Origin: Mya arenaria
Taxonomy: Eukaryota; Mollusca; Bivalvia; Myida; Myidae
DNA length: 64,000 nucleotides
Reading direction: 5' to 3'
NCBI RefSeq assembly: GCF_026914265.1
Contig: NC_069125.1
Span: 69,518,046 to 69,582,045, forward strand
Positions 24,357-36,840 of the stretch are shown here, piece after piece. Numbering within the stretch: position 1 is the first letter of the stretch; every line of letters begins with the position of its first letter. A program made the position numbers and the translations under genes. The notes under the pieces were generated by a model that searched no databases, was not told the DNA's origin, and saw nothing but the letters and a program-made list of their open reading frames with translations.

Positions 24357-24407
24357 TGCATCATTTGTGTCGCGACACCATCGACATCGTAGCTTTGCTG
24401 TTGTTAC

Positions 24408-24782
24408 TAGTGTTGGGAATCGGTTGCAATTTTACTATCGATGATCGGTTCCACTCAATTAACCGATTATCGTCAGTACAATCGGTTTTTAAAATACTAG
24501 ATAGTACCTGAGTTGTTGTTTTATTCATGTACAGTATTAAACTCTTAATCATTATATGCATATACCTTATGTCTATGATTGAAGTTATAAAGTGCTGTTG
24601 TATAAAAAATAGTTCATTTTCTTGCTCATTGTGGCTTTCATCAGCCTTTTTGTTAAAGATAACATCTGAACAATTACTAATTTTTTTTCGATAATCGATT
24701 ATAGGTTAATACTATCGATTGTCGCCGATTTCAGGCCAAACCAATCGATTTTCGTTTATAATCGATCATCATAACATCACTA
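24408..24782. mobile_element. hAT-type MITE, 375 bp
   Basis: It starts TAGTGTTGGGAATCGG and ends in the complement of TAGTGATG. It is flanked by GTTGTTAC (24400-24407) and GTTGCTAC (24783-24790), an 8-bp target duplication with one mismatch. Arm B has the unoccupied site (GCTGTTGTTATAC near 11390). The interior is full of ATCGATT-type repeats and has no coding capacity. Confidence 0.8.
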
Positions 24783-24790
24783 GTTGCTAC

Positions 24791-27160
24791 ACTATCTTCT
24801 CAAATATGCCCATTTATGGTGCTGTGATAGGAACATGTAATGGTTAAATCTTAACGGCTTCCGTGTAATGCATAAATATTTCATGGGCTTATCCACAAAC
24901 ACGGAAATTACCAATTCAAGAATCGAATCCTAATTTCTCAAAACAGTTAAGCTTAGGTATATTTTCCATTCAGATAAATATTAACATAACCATGAATTTA
25001 CCAAAAAAAGTCATTTATCGTTGTTTATACCTTAAATAGTGTTTCACTGGCCGTTCCAAGGCGGTAATCCCATCATTTATCGGTAAAGCTATTTTGATGA
25101 GTTAGTTGTCTGTTGTTGGTGTTCCTATATGTGTATGTAATGTTAATACGTTTGTGTTTCTAGTTCATTGTCGTTTGAGTCATTACCTTGTGCCTCTTAA
25201 AATGTATTGACACTTTTGAACAATCTTTATTATATGTCTTTAATCTTAGCAAGTGTTTCGAAACAAAAATGATAACATCACAGGATTTCTGATTCTATAA
25301 AGTGATCGCACGTTTGGATCGTTGCTAACAAATCCAAAGATCCTTTAATGAAACGAGGGCCTACCAGGGACGATATTCATACTACACCTCTAGACATTTT
25401 CAACTTTATTAAAAATAAATTTTGCCAAATTAAAATATTAGGTGTAACGAGCCAATGAAAACAAAGTATTTAAGAAAGGAGTACAGCAGTAAAGTGAGCT
25501 ACTTTAGTTAAGAAAATAACTTAGGTTAGGACTCGCATTTTACATGTTCCTAAAGAAAATGTTATGATAGCCGCCAAGCTATTTAAACGATACTTATTTA
25601 TTGGCGAGGCTGAAGAGGCAACTGAAGATTGAAACAGCAACTCCCAAAGAAGAATCACTGTCGTTTATGTATAACAGATAAGGCAATGAACATGTTTATT
25701 CTTAATGCAAAACACATTTCTGTTATGTTATTTGGATAACATTCTCTCCACGGCTTTTCTTTTTAGTATGAATGATTCAGTCTATGAGAAACTCGGATTG
25801 ATGACAAACTAAACCGCTTTCTTATATACATTGAAAAACTTTTTGTACGAGGCTAATTAGGTGCTTCAATAATCTCGTCATGGATGGTAAATATCGAAAA
25901 GTGTACAGTCATGTTACGATTGTTTGTGTTTGAAAGAGCAGAGATCGATTGCGAAACATAAGGTCCTGTAATTGTAATGAGTGGAACGACTTCACTCTCA
26001 TTGATGTTAACGATTGTGCATTCAGTTGTTAAACATAAAGCATATCTTATAGCCTTTAATGGCGTATATCCCACCACTAATTTGTCAAATATTCTAATCT
26101 ATATGTTATTTTTTTCTTTTGTGACGTTACACTTTTTCGTAAAGTGCATGTTAAGTATTGAACCTTTCGCCTTTACTGGGTTGGCGTTAATGTTATGTCT
26201 TAAGGGATTTTCTAGGGTTTTTTCAATTGTATATTAATATAATGCCGTGTCAATACATTTTCTCCAGCATCGTATTATCAGCCCTGTGTTCAGTTCAGGC
26301 TTACAATAGGTGTTTGCAGTTACCGTTAGCAATTTGGTTCCCCGCTTGCAGTGTGTGCTGCGATAAAATGGGGAAACAAAGTAAAACAGTTTGCTAACAT
26401 GAGAGGTTGTTAGACTTTATTGGACTCAGGACAGGTGTCATTATAAGCTTTGGGCAGAATGTATTACCGACTTTGGGCATAATGTATCATCGCCTTTGGG
26501 CATAATGTATCATCGCCTTTGGGCATAATGTATTATCGCCTTCTGGCAGAATGTATTATCGCCTTTGGGCATTATGTGTTATCGCGCTGCACTCTTAAGA
26601 GTGCATTCTGGTAGATCGTCTGCATTAAGTGGCGCGAAATAAATTATTGACTTCATCAATTCTTACGCGCGTTCTTAATGCTAAATTTATGTTTTCTTAG
26701 GGCGTGTTTTTTGGTAACAAAATATATTTGGTTTTATATTGGTTTCACGAACTGTGTATTTCTTGTAATAATTTTAAATTAAATGAAAACCAGTTTATCG
26801 TTTGTTTAACGAAAAACGAATGTTGATTTTTAAAACTTTCGAGAACCCCTCCGTAGGCAGTTTTGTCGGTTTGTTCTATCCGAAAACTAGTCCACTTTCA
26901 AAAGCCACAACACAACATGGCGGACATGATCCAACAATTGTGATAAAACAATATTCAGTTAAAACAGACAAACGACCTGCTGTGGTATCATTGTTTTGAA
27001 GAAATTTAGTGAGAAATGGCTACATGCAGAAGCTCCATCATATTGATAAACTTTTACATAAAAACAAGTTTGGTATAAACGAAAACGCCCTAAGACAATG
27101 CAGATAGTATACTACACGGTAGAACAAGCTATAAACGGTCGGCAGAATATATTTTAACAC
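24791..27160. other. Noncoding 3' flank of pseudogene C
   Basis: Diverged homologue of 11400-13985. It contains a short version of the 22-bp minisatellite. Open frames at 25977-26237 (plus) and 26077-25853 (minus) overlap each other and show no constraint relative to the other copies. Confidence 0.6.
26443..26585. repeat. Minisatellite, ~22-bp unit, copy C
   Basis: About six units of the TTTGGGCATAATGTATTATCGCC type, matching the arrays in arms A and B. Confidence 0.85.
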
Positions 27161-27164
27161 ACCA

Positions 27165-27680
27165 TCATTGCGAATTCGATGCTTTATTATTAATATTTGA
27201 CTTCAACATATTTACAAAAGAAAATCGAGTCGTTGTCCTTGAAACAATCCGGTCTGCAACAAAAAGGGAAACAATAGATATCGCATGTTATTTATATGTT
27301 CTCATAACTTCTAACAAAACAAACGTAATTCGTATCTCCACGGAGCATTTCAATGTTACCCTATATTGTGAACATATTTTTAACAGGCTTATTTAAGAAA
27401 AACGCCAAAGCAACAATGATATTGCAGCACGTAACACAGTATCGTCTGAGATCCATCTGAAAGCTGTTAACTTATCATCATTTTCATTTTTCTGACATAG
27501 AAAATGTATTACTTGTTTGGGTATGATTTCGACCGTATATATATATTACCATGTCGCTAGGAGCTTAGTGCCACCTCCTTCTGCAGCAGAGCACAAGTTT
27601 ACAGCCCTTCTTGCATCATGGGCAACGACCAACAAACTTCTGTTTCCAGCTGCACCACTTTCGACATTTGCAGTAAGCTC
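27165..27680 (-). pseudogene. Remnant of the Gly-rich/8-Cys gene, copy C: last coding exon and 3'UTR exon only
   Basis: Exon 4 survives at 27680-27565 on the minus strand, with its acceptor AG and its normal TAA (27567-27565). The untranslated exon with AATAAA also survives (27188-27183). A TGG codon of the tail has become TGA (27618-27616), which would remove the last five cysteines' context after the fourth. An Arg has become Trp earlier in the tail. The signal-peptide exon, linker exon, Gly-rich exon and TATA box are absent: sequence matching 14856 of arm B is joined directly to sequence matching about 16291, at about 27982. This is a clear host pseudogene. Confidence 0.85.
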
Positions 27681-27689
27681 CTGTTGCAT

Positions 27690-29832
27690 GTCGAGTTAGT
27701 ACATTACTATTCGTTTAAATATATGTGTTGATCGTACATATTTGTTGAACGTAGTATCGAGTATTGTATTAAATTAGAAGTATGTCGCTGATCTCAATAC
27801 TTCTTCACTCGATAACTCAAACATTGAACTGCATTATTGATTTCTTTTATGCATGTCTTTCGTATTTATGTGCGAATTTGCCTTTTACAACCTTTCTTAA
27901 CACTAATAAATTCGAAAAACGGTTGTTTCCAAAATTGAAAAAGAATAATTTGGTGAAAAAAGGATGTGATAAAAGCCCTTACCGCAAGTCATCTGATCAA
28001 TCATGCAAGGTATTAGATAATTCCGTTTTGCAATTGATATGGGTTTTTTATCACAAAAGAAAGGAATTGAATGTCAAGTCGTCTAACGATTAGTTTTGGT
28101 TATGTTTGATATAAAGATACTTGTTATGCAAAAATAAATAAAGTGCATGCAGAAGCATATGGTTAATCACTATGTTTATTGCTGGGACCATTATAATCAC
28201 TTTACCGTGTTAATACATCGTTTTTATTACCATTACCTTGCAAGAATAAAAACAATCATTATGTCGGTACATTATTACAGCTGTTTTTGTCTTCTTTTTA
28301 TATTTCATTTTAACTGTTCCTATCGTGTCCATCAAACGAGGCACTTTTGGTTATGATGAGAGCAGTATGAATTTTGTTTCATTTAGATGTAAAAAGTACT
28401 AATGTTTTTTTAACAAATGTCTTACTCAACAGTATGGCAAGGATTACTATTCGCTGAACATGTACGTAATTACTGGGGCAGGGTTTGTGCCATGTTTCAT
28501 TTCAATAATAATACCTTTTAAAGTTGAAGCAAAATATTTGCACAATTACATAGGTCCGTGATTACATGTATGAAGACATCAAGGCAATGGCAATAATAAA
28601 TTATTTTTATTTTTCTTCTCCTTCTCCTCCTCCTTCTCCTCCTCCTCCTCCTCCTTCTTCTTCTTCTTCTTCTTCTTCTTCTTCTTCTTCTTCTTCTTCT
28701 TCTTCTTCTTCTTCTTCTTCTTCTTCTTCTTCTTCTTCTTCTTCTTCTTCTTCTTCGTGTTTTATAATTGACCGGATTTCCGAGACGGTTTGGGTTTTCC
28801 GAATGTCAATGCCAGCTAATGCTGAATATAGAAAGTCAAATACCCCACCCGGATCGTCTTTTGTTTACAAATAAAAAACATGTAATTATTCCATTTTGTC
28901 TGGATGGAGTACCTTCATTTTGATTGGCTTATAGTTAAATCGGCGTGCCTACGAGAGAATTTTCTGGATACTTACTTCTAATTACACTCCTTATAAAAAA
29001 CGACAACAAATGTAATATTTAAGTGCAAAATATGAAATTATTTTGAAAAATATTTTTAAAACATTATATGTTTTCATTCATTTATCTTCTAAAGAGTCAA
29101 ATTCCCCCGTTGCGAGCCCCTCGTAATTTCCAGTTATGTGACGTATCCATCTTACCGGAATCCTTAATAAGTATTTATAGAAAACAAACGACGGACCCTG
29201 GTTTTTCTTTCAAAAAACAATGCCTCTGATATTCCCCATTTTCAGAAGAAAATCCCGAAGAAAAAGCAATAAATTTTTAAAAGACTCTAAACAAAACGTT
29301 TCATTTCCTATTTTTCTACCATTTTATTCATTACACACAAGATTTGATTGGTCTGCAATCTGAGTAATTTGTCTTCGCATCTAGGTCAAAACTGAGGTTC
29401 AACACCTATCGCTAAAAAGGTACGTTGGGCGTTTCTGTCAAGGTACAAACAAAGCCCCTAGAGCATATTGTAACCAAAGTAGTTTATGAACTGCCTACCT
29501 TCTCAAAGTAGGTCGGAATTTAGGCTTAAACTGTCAATTCTTTTTGAAGGAATTGTATATAAGTTGTACATTTAACTTAATTATGTATTGGGACGAATGC
29601 AAGATATTTCGAGAAAATTTGGTTAAAAAAGGTAGGTTACGAGCTCCACAAAAACGCCACCCTCTGTACGAGGTATTCACATGTCAACTTTAACTATCTT
29701 ATAAAATAATAATTACTGCATCATTTTGTGACGTGCAACATGATACAGTTATAAAATTACAGTATGTACGCAAGACAAATTATTCAATAACGAATATTTC
29801 CATATCGATATACAATACGTACTTAAATTTAT
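27690..29832. other. Noncoding remainder of copy C
   Basis: No gene was found. It includes the deletion junction (about 27982), a CTC/TTC-rich microsatellite at about 28617-28756, and 28980-29830, which pairs with 2860-3570 of arm A inverted. Confidence 0.7.
28617..28756. repeat. (TCC)n/(TTC)n microsatellite
   Basis: Pure TTC units follow a CTCCTCC-type start. The counterparts are 16973-17076 in arm B and the short 3808-3846 in arm A. Confidence 0.9.
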
Positions 29833-31045
29833 ACACACCTGTATGGTGTAGAACATACCCACACCTGTATGATGTAGAACATCCCCACACCTGTATGGTG
29901 TAGAACATACCCACACCTGTATGGTGAAAACATACTCACATCTGTATGGTGTAGAACATACTCACATTTGTATAATCTAGAACATACTCACACCTGTATG
30001 GTGTAGAACATACCCACACATGTATGGTGCAGAGTATACTCACCCATGTATGGTGTAGAACATACTCACACCTGTATGGTGTAGAACATACCCACACCTG
30101 TATGGTGCAGAGTATACCCACAACTGTATGATGTAGAACATACTCACACCCGTATGGTGCAGAACATACTCACACCTGTATGGTGTAGAACATACCTACA
30201 CTTGTATGGTGCAGAATATACACACACCTGTATGGTGTAGAACATACTCACATCTGTATGGTGTAGAACATACTCACACCTATATGGTGCAGAACATACT
30301 CACATCTGTATGGTGTAGAACATACCCACACCTGTATGGTGTAGAACATACCCACACCTTTATGGTGTAGAACATACTCACATCTGTATGGTGTAGAACA
30401 TACCCACACCTGTATGGTGTAGAACATACCCACACCTGTATGGTGTAGAACATACCCACACCTGTATGGTGTAGAACATACCCACACCTGTATGGTGTAG
30501 AACATACCCACATCTGTTTAATATAGAACATATTCACACCTGCATTGTTTAGAACATACCCACACCTGTATGGTGTTATACCCGCGCATGTATGGTGTTG
30601 AACATACTCACACCTGTTTTGCGTAGAACATACTCACATCTGTATGGCGTAGAACATACCCACACCTGTATGATGTAGAACACACCCACACCTGTATGGC
30701 GTAGAACATACCCACATCTGTATGATGTAGAACATACTCACACCTGTATGATGTAGAACATACCCACATCTGTATGGCGTAGAACATACCCACACCTGTA
30801 TGATGTAGAACATACCCACACCTGTATGGCGTAGAACATACCCACACCTGTATGATGTAGAACATACCCACACCTGTATGATGTAGAACATACTCACATC
30901 TGTTTAATATAGAACATATTCACACCTGCATTGTTTAGAACATACACACACCTGTATGGTGTTATACCCGCGCATGAATGGTGTTGAACATACTCACACC
31001 TGTTTTGCGTAGAACATACTCACCTCTGTATGGTGTAGAAAATAC
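29833..31045. repeat. Minisatellite array, 26-bp unit
   Basis: About 45 units of the type CACACCTGTATGGTGTAGAA plus CATACC. Substitutions alternate (GGTGT, GGCGT or GATGT; CCCAC or CTCAC), giving local sub-blocks. A block of about 360 bp, with a distinctive GTTTAATATAG...TGCATTGTTTAG...GCGCATG series at about 30505-30620, recurs at 30900-31020. The unit is not a multiple of 3, so the repetitive open frames are not evidence of coding. Confidence 0.93.
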
Positions 31046-31600
31046 GACAAAATGATAACATTGCGAAAATATTTGATAAATATTTAAAGTAAAATTGCAA
31101 AAATGGATGTCCCGAAATGTGGTCAAACAACAAAAATATTCGATATATGAAATGCTTACATACAAGTTTACTCATTACATGTATTTAGTTTTGACGATTT
31201 GGATTGCATTTGAAGTTCGCAAATGGAGTATTTGTATTTAATAAGAGGAACTGATTCTGGAAAACACATTTAACATATGAAATGCATCCTTAAATATTTA
31301 CTTATTATTTAGTTTTGAGACTTCAGAGTGCATCTTATGCATGCAAATATAGAAATTATACTCAATAAGACTGATTAGAAAACAACATTTAATGGCTTTT
31401 GTTGTTAAATTGATCGGCGTAAATTGGCCAATTGTACAGGTCGCATGATTGGACTTGTAACGATAGTATCAGACAATTTATTAACAGTCAAACAATTAAA
31501 TTATTTCTACCTTTGCTGTATATACTGAACGCAAAATCAAATACTGATTATCTTATACAGAGGGGTTGGTAACATATATAATCAATGTACTTAATCTCAT
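31046..31600. other. Unassigned spacer between two minisatellite systems
   Basis: AT-rich unique sequence with no gene seen. Two similar stretches (31145-31230 and 31275-31350, both with TACATGTATTTAGTTTTGA or TTACTTATTATTTAGTTTTGA cores) suggest a diverged direct duplication. Confidence 0.5.
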
Positions 31601-33880
31601 GCATATTTATAGAGGTGCAATCAAATGAAACATCCCTTATGTAAAGAAGAGCAATCACAGATAACATGCCTTATGTAAAGAGGCACAATCACATATAACG
31701 TGCCTTATGCAAAGCGGCGCAATCACATGTAACGTGCCTTATGCAAAGCGGCGCAATCACATGTATCATGACATATGCAGAGAGGCGCAATCACATGTAA
31801 TATGGCTTATGCACAGAGGCACAATTACATGTAATATGACTTATGCAAAGCGGCGCAATCACATGTAACGTGCCTTATGCAAAGCGGCGCAATCACATGT
31901 AACGTGCCTTATGAAAAGCGGCGCAATCACATGTAACGTGCCTTATGCAAAGCGGCGCAATCACATGTATCATGCCTTATGCAAAGAGGTGCAATCACAT
32001 GTAACGTGCCATATGCGAAAAGACGCATTTACATGTTTCATGCCTTATGCAAAGAGGCGTAATCACATGTAACATAACTATGCAAAGAGGCGTAATCACA
32101 TGTATCATGACTATGCAAAGAGGCGCAACCACATGTATCATGACTATGCAAAGAGGCGTAATCACATGTGTCATGACTATGCAAAGAGGCGTAATCACAT
32201 GTATCATGACTATGCAAAGAGGCATAATCACATGTATCATGACTATGCAAAGAGGCACACATGTATCATGACTATGCAAAGAGGCGCAACCACATGTATC
32301 ATGACTATGCAAAGAGGCGCAACCACATGTATCATGACTTATGCAAAGAGGCGTAATTACATGTATCATGACTTTTGCAAAGAGGCGCAACCACATGTAT
32401 CATGACTATGCAAAGAGGCGCAATCACATGTATCATGACTTATGCAAAGAGGCGTAATCACATGTATCATTCCTTATGCAAAGAGGCGTAATCACATGTT
32501 TCATTCCTTATGCAAAGAGGCGCAATCACATGTATCATGACTATACAAAGAGGCGTAATCACATGTATCATTCCTTATGCAAAGAGGCGAAATCACATGT
32601 TTCATTCCTTATGCAAAGAGGCGCAACCACATGTATCATGACTTATGCAAAGAGGCGTAATCACATGTATCATGACTTATGCAAAGAGGCGCAACCACAT
32701 GTAACATGACTTTTGCAAAGAGGCGCAACCACATGTATCATGACTTTTGCAAAGAGGCGCAACCATATGTATCATGACTTTTGCAAAGAGGCGCAATCAC
32801 ATGTATCATGACTATGCAAAGAGGCGTTATCACATGTATCATTCTTTATGCAAAGAGGCGCAACCACATGTAACATGACTTTTGCAAAGAGGCGTAATCA
32901 CATGTATCATGATTATGCAAAGAGGCGTAATCACATGTATCATGACTATGCAAAGAGGCACACATGTATCATGACTATGCAAAGAGGCGCAACCACATGT
33001 ATCATGACTATGCAAAGAGGCGCAACCACATGTATCATGACTTATGCAAAGAGGCGTAATCACATGTATCATGACTTTTGCAAAGAGGCGCAACCACATG
33101 TATCATGACTATGCAAAGAGGCGCAATCACATGTATCATGACTATGCAAAGAGGCGTAATCACATGTATCATTCCTTATGCAAAGAGGCGTAATCACATG
33201 TTTCATTCCTTATGCAAAGAGGCGCAATCACATGTATCATGACTATACAAAGAGGCGTAATCACATGTATCATTCCTTATGCAAAGAGGCGAAATCACAT
33301 GTTTCATTCCTTATGCAAAGAGGCGCAACCACATGTATCATGACTTATGCAAAGAGGCGTAATCACATGTATCATGACTTATGCAAAGAGGCGCAACCAC
33401 ATGTAACATGACTTTTGCAAAGAGGCGCAACCACATGTATCATGACTTTTGCAAAGAGGCGCAACCATATGTATCATGACTTTTGCAAAGAGGCGCAATC
33501 ACATGTATCATGACTATGCAAAGAGGCGTTATCACATGTATCATTCCTTATGCAAAGAGGCGCAACCACATGTAACATGACTTTTGCAAAGAGGCGTAAT
33601 CACATGTATCATGACTTTTGCAAAGAGGCGTAATCACATGTATCATGACTTTTGTAAAGAGGCGCAACCACATGTATCATGACTTATGCAAAGAGGCGTA
33701 ATCACATGTTTCATTCCTTATGCAAAGAGGCGCAACCACATGTATCATTTCTATGCAAAGAGGCGCAATCACATGTTACGTGCTTTATGCAAATAGGCGC
33801 AATTACCTGTAACGTGCCTTATGCAAAGAGGCGCAATCACATGTAACGTGCCTTATGCAAAGAGCCGCATTCATATACAA
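31600..33880. repeat. Minisatellite, 33-34 bp unit (ATGCAAAGAGGCGCAATCAC type)
   Basis: About 67 units of ATGCAAAGAGGCGYAATCAC followed by ATGTATCATGACTT or similar. In the 32040-32340 part the unit is 33 bp, which leaves frames open on both strands (an 11-residue period). That is a by-product of unit length. A 702-bp segment is duplicated inside (see findings). Confidence 0.93.
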
Positions 33881-34890
33881 CAAGACGTATACATAGAGGT
33901 GCACTCACTTGCAACATGACGTGTAAATAAAGGTGCAATTACATCAAACATTACTTTTACAAAGAAGTCCAACCACTTGCAACATGACTTGTACATATTG
34001 GAGCAAGAACATACAACATGACATATACACAGAAGTGCAATAACATGGAGCATGCCTTGTAAAAGGTGGTACATGTAACATGCAACATGAATTGAAATTA
34101 GAGGTGAAATCACATGCAACATGGCGTATACATTGAGACACATTTACATGCAACATGACATACATAGAGGTGCCAGCACTCAAAACATGATTACATAGGG
34201 GCGAAATCACATGCAACCTGAAGTATTAGTCGAGGTGCCATCAAACACAATATGCATAAACATAGAGGCGCAATCGCATGCAACATGACTTGTATAAAGA
34301 GGTGTCATCACATGGACCACGCCTTTCACATAAAGGTGCAATAACATGGAACATGCCTTCCACATAGAGGTGCCATCACACAGACCATGCCTTCCACCTA
34401 GAGGTACCATCACATGGAACATGCCTTCCACATAGAGGTGCCATCACATGGAACATGCCTTCCACACAGAGGTGCCATCACATGGAACATGCCTTCCACT
34501 TAGAGGTGCCATCACATGGAACATGCCTTCCACACAGAGGTGCCATCACATGGAACATGCCTTCCACATAGAGGTGCCATCACATTGATCATGCCTTCTA
34601 AACAGAGGTTCCATCACATGGAACATGCCTTCCACATAGAGGTGCAATCACATTGATCATGCCTTCTAAACAGAGGTTCCATCACATGGAACATGCCTTC
34701 CACATAGAGGTGCAATCACATTGATCATGCCTTCTAAACAGAGGTTCCATCACATGGAACATGCCTTCCACGCAGAGGTGCCATCACAGGGATTATGATT
34801 TTGACATAGAGTTGAAATCACATAGAACATGCCTTCCACATGGAAGTGCCATCGCATGGAACATGCCTTCCACACAGATGTGCAATCATT
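33880..34890. repeat. Minisatellite, degenerate then 34-bp unit (CCACATAGAGGTGCCATCAC type)
   Basis: From 33880 to 34290 the units are scattered and poorly conserved. From 34290 to 34890 a homogenised sub-block of about 17 units reads TTCCACATAGAGGTGCCATC plus ACATGGAACATGCC. Confidence 0.88.
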
Positions 34891-36230
34891 ATGACTTAGT
34901 CACAGTGGGTGCAATCACATGCATCATGCCTTAGTCACAGTGGGTGCAATCACATGCATCATGACTTAGTCACAGTGGGTGCAATCACATGCATCATGAC
35001 TAAGTCACAGTGGGTGCAATCACATGCATCAGGACTTAGTCACAGTGGGTGCAATCACATGCATCATGACTAAGTCACAGTGGGTGCAATCACATGCATC
35101 ATGACTTAGTCACAGTGGGTGCAATCACATGCATCATGACTTAGTCACAGTGGGTGCAATCACATGCATCAGGACTTAGTCACAGTGGGTGCAATCACAT
35201 GCATCAGGACTTAGTCACTGTGGGTGCAATCACATGCATCAGGACTTAGTCACTGTGGGTGCAATCACATGCATCAGGACTTAGTCACAGTGGGTGCAAT
35301 CACATGCATCAGGACTTAGTCACTGTGGGTGCAATCACATGCATCAGGACTTAGTCACTGTGGGTGCAATCACATGCATCAGGACTTAGTCACAGTGGGT
35401 GCAATCACATGCATCATGACTAAGTCACAGTGGGTGCAATCACATGCATCAGGACTTAGTCACAGTGGGTGCAATCACATGCATCAGGACTTAGTCACAG
35501 TGGGTGCAATCACATGCATCAGGACTTAGTCACTGTGGATGCAATCACATGCATCAGGACTTAGTCACTGTGGGTGCAATCACATGCATCAGGACTTAGT
35601 CACAGTGGGTGCAATCACATGCATCATGACTAAGTCACAGTGGGTGCAATCACATGCATCAGGACTTAGTCACAGTGGGTGCAATCACATGCATCAGGAC
35701 TTAGTCACAGTGGGTGCAATCACATGCATCAGGACTAAGTCACAGTGGGTGCAATCACATGCATCAGGGTTTAATCACATGCATCATGACTAAGTCACAG
35801 TGGTTGCAATCACATGCATCAGGACTTAGTCACAGTGGGTGCAATCACATGCATCACGACTTAGTCATTGTGGGTGCAATCACATGCATCATTAATTAGT
35901 CACAGTGGGTGCAATCACATGCATCATGACTTAGTCACAGTGGGTGCAATCACATGCATCAGGACTTAGTCACAGTGGGTGCAATCACATGCATCAGGAC
36001 TAAGTCACAGTGGGTGCAATCACATGCATCAGGACTTAGTGACAGTGGGTGCAATCACATGCATCAGGACTAAGTCACAGTGGGTGCAATCATATGCACC
36101 AGGACTTAGTCACAGTGGGTGCAATCACATGCATCATGACTAAGTCACAGTTGGTGCAATCACATGCATCAGGACTTAGTCACAGTGGGTGCAATAACAT
36201 GCATCAGAACTAAGTCCCTGTGGAAGAACA
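34890..36230. repeat. Minisatellite, 35-bp unit (GACTTAGTCACAGTGGGTGC type)
   Basis: About 38 highly uniform units of GACTTAGTCACAGTGGGTGC plus AATCACATGCATCAG. The block is sharply bounded. Few variants exist (CTGTGG, TAAGTC, ATCATG), and they are shared between units, a sign of recent homogenisation. Confidence 0.94.
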
Positions 36231-36840
36231 CACACTTTCATGCAACATGATTTATCCATAGAGAGGAACTCACAAGCAACATGATTTATTAATAGAGGTA
36301 CAATCGCATGCAACATAAATTGTAAATAGAGGGGTTATTCAAGGAGCATGGCTTGATCATAGAGGGGCAGTCACATGCAACATGACTTATTAATAGAGAT
36401 CCAACCACATAAAACATTACTTATACATAGAGGTGCAATCATATGTTACATGGCTAGTACATACAGGCGCAATCTCATGCAACATGACTTGTACATGGAG
36501 GGGCAATCACATGCAACATGACTTGTACATGGAGGGGCAATCACATGCAACATGACTTGTACATGGAGGGGCAATCACATGCAACATGACTTATAAGTAT
36601 AGGTACAATCACATGCAAAATGAATTATACATAGCAATTTGACTAATACATAAAGGCGCAACAATGCACATGAAAAATGACTTATACATAGAGGCGTATT
36701 CATAAGGAACATGACTTGGTTATAAGGGCGGAAACACATGCAACATGAAATATACCTAGTGTCGCAACGATATGGAACATGACGACTGGAAAGATACGTA
36801 ACCACATGCGCAATCACATGCAACATAGTTGGGCTACTGT
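36230..36840. repeat. Degenerate minisatellite edge, 34-35 bp units
   Basis: Irregular units with the shared core ATCACATGCAACATGACTTR TACATRGAGG. Four near-identical units at 36470-36595 form a small fresh expansion. Confidence 0.8.

Larger units (their letters stand above)
24236..29832 (-). repeat. Third, diverged copy (C) of the duplicon
   Basis: It has the same orientation as arm B. It matches 11357-17280 and continues through sequence seen otherwise only at 2860-3570 of arm A (inverted). Sampled divergence from B is near 10%, clearly more than A versus B. It lacks the segment corresponding to about 14857-16290 of arm B (promoter and exons 1-3) and has its own hAT-type insertion at 24408-24782. 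Its outer end abuts a 26-bp minisatellite at 29833. Its inner end abuts a piece of the same MITE that borders arm A. Confidence 0.9.

Noticed and set aside
31995-35899. Many long repetitive open frames on both strands over the 33-35 bp arrays
   Set aside because: They follow from unit length (33 bp keeps frame; 34-35 bp cycles through frames) and lack of stops in the unit. Both strands are open at once, and there are no splice or promoter signals.
31600-36230. CRISPR-like regular repeats
   Set aside because: Units are contiguous tandem repeats without unique spacers, and the setting is eukaryotic with no cas genes.
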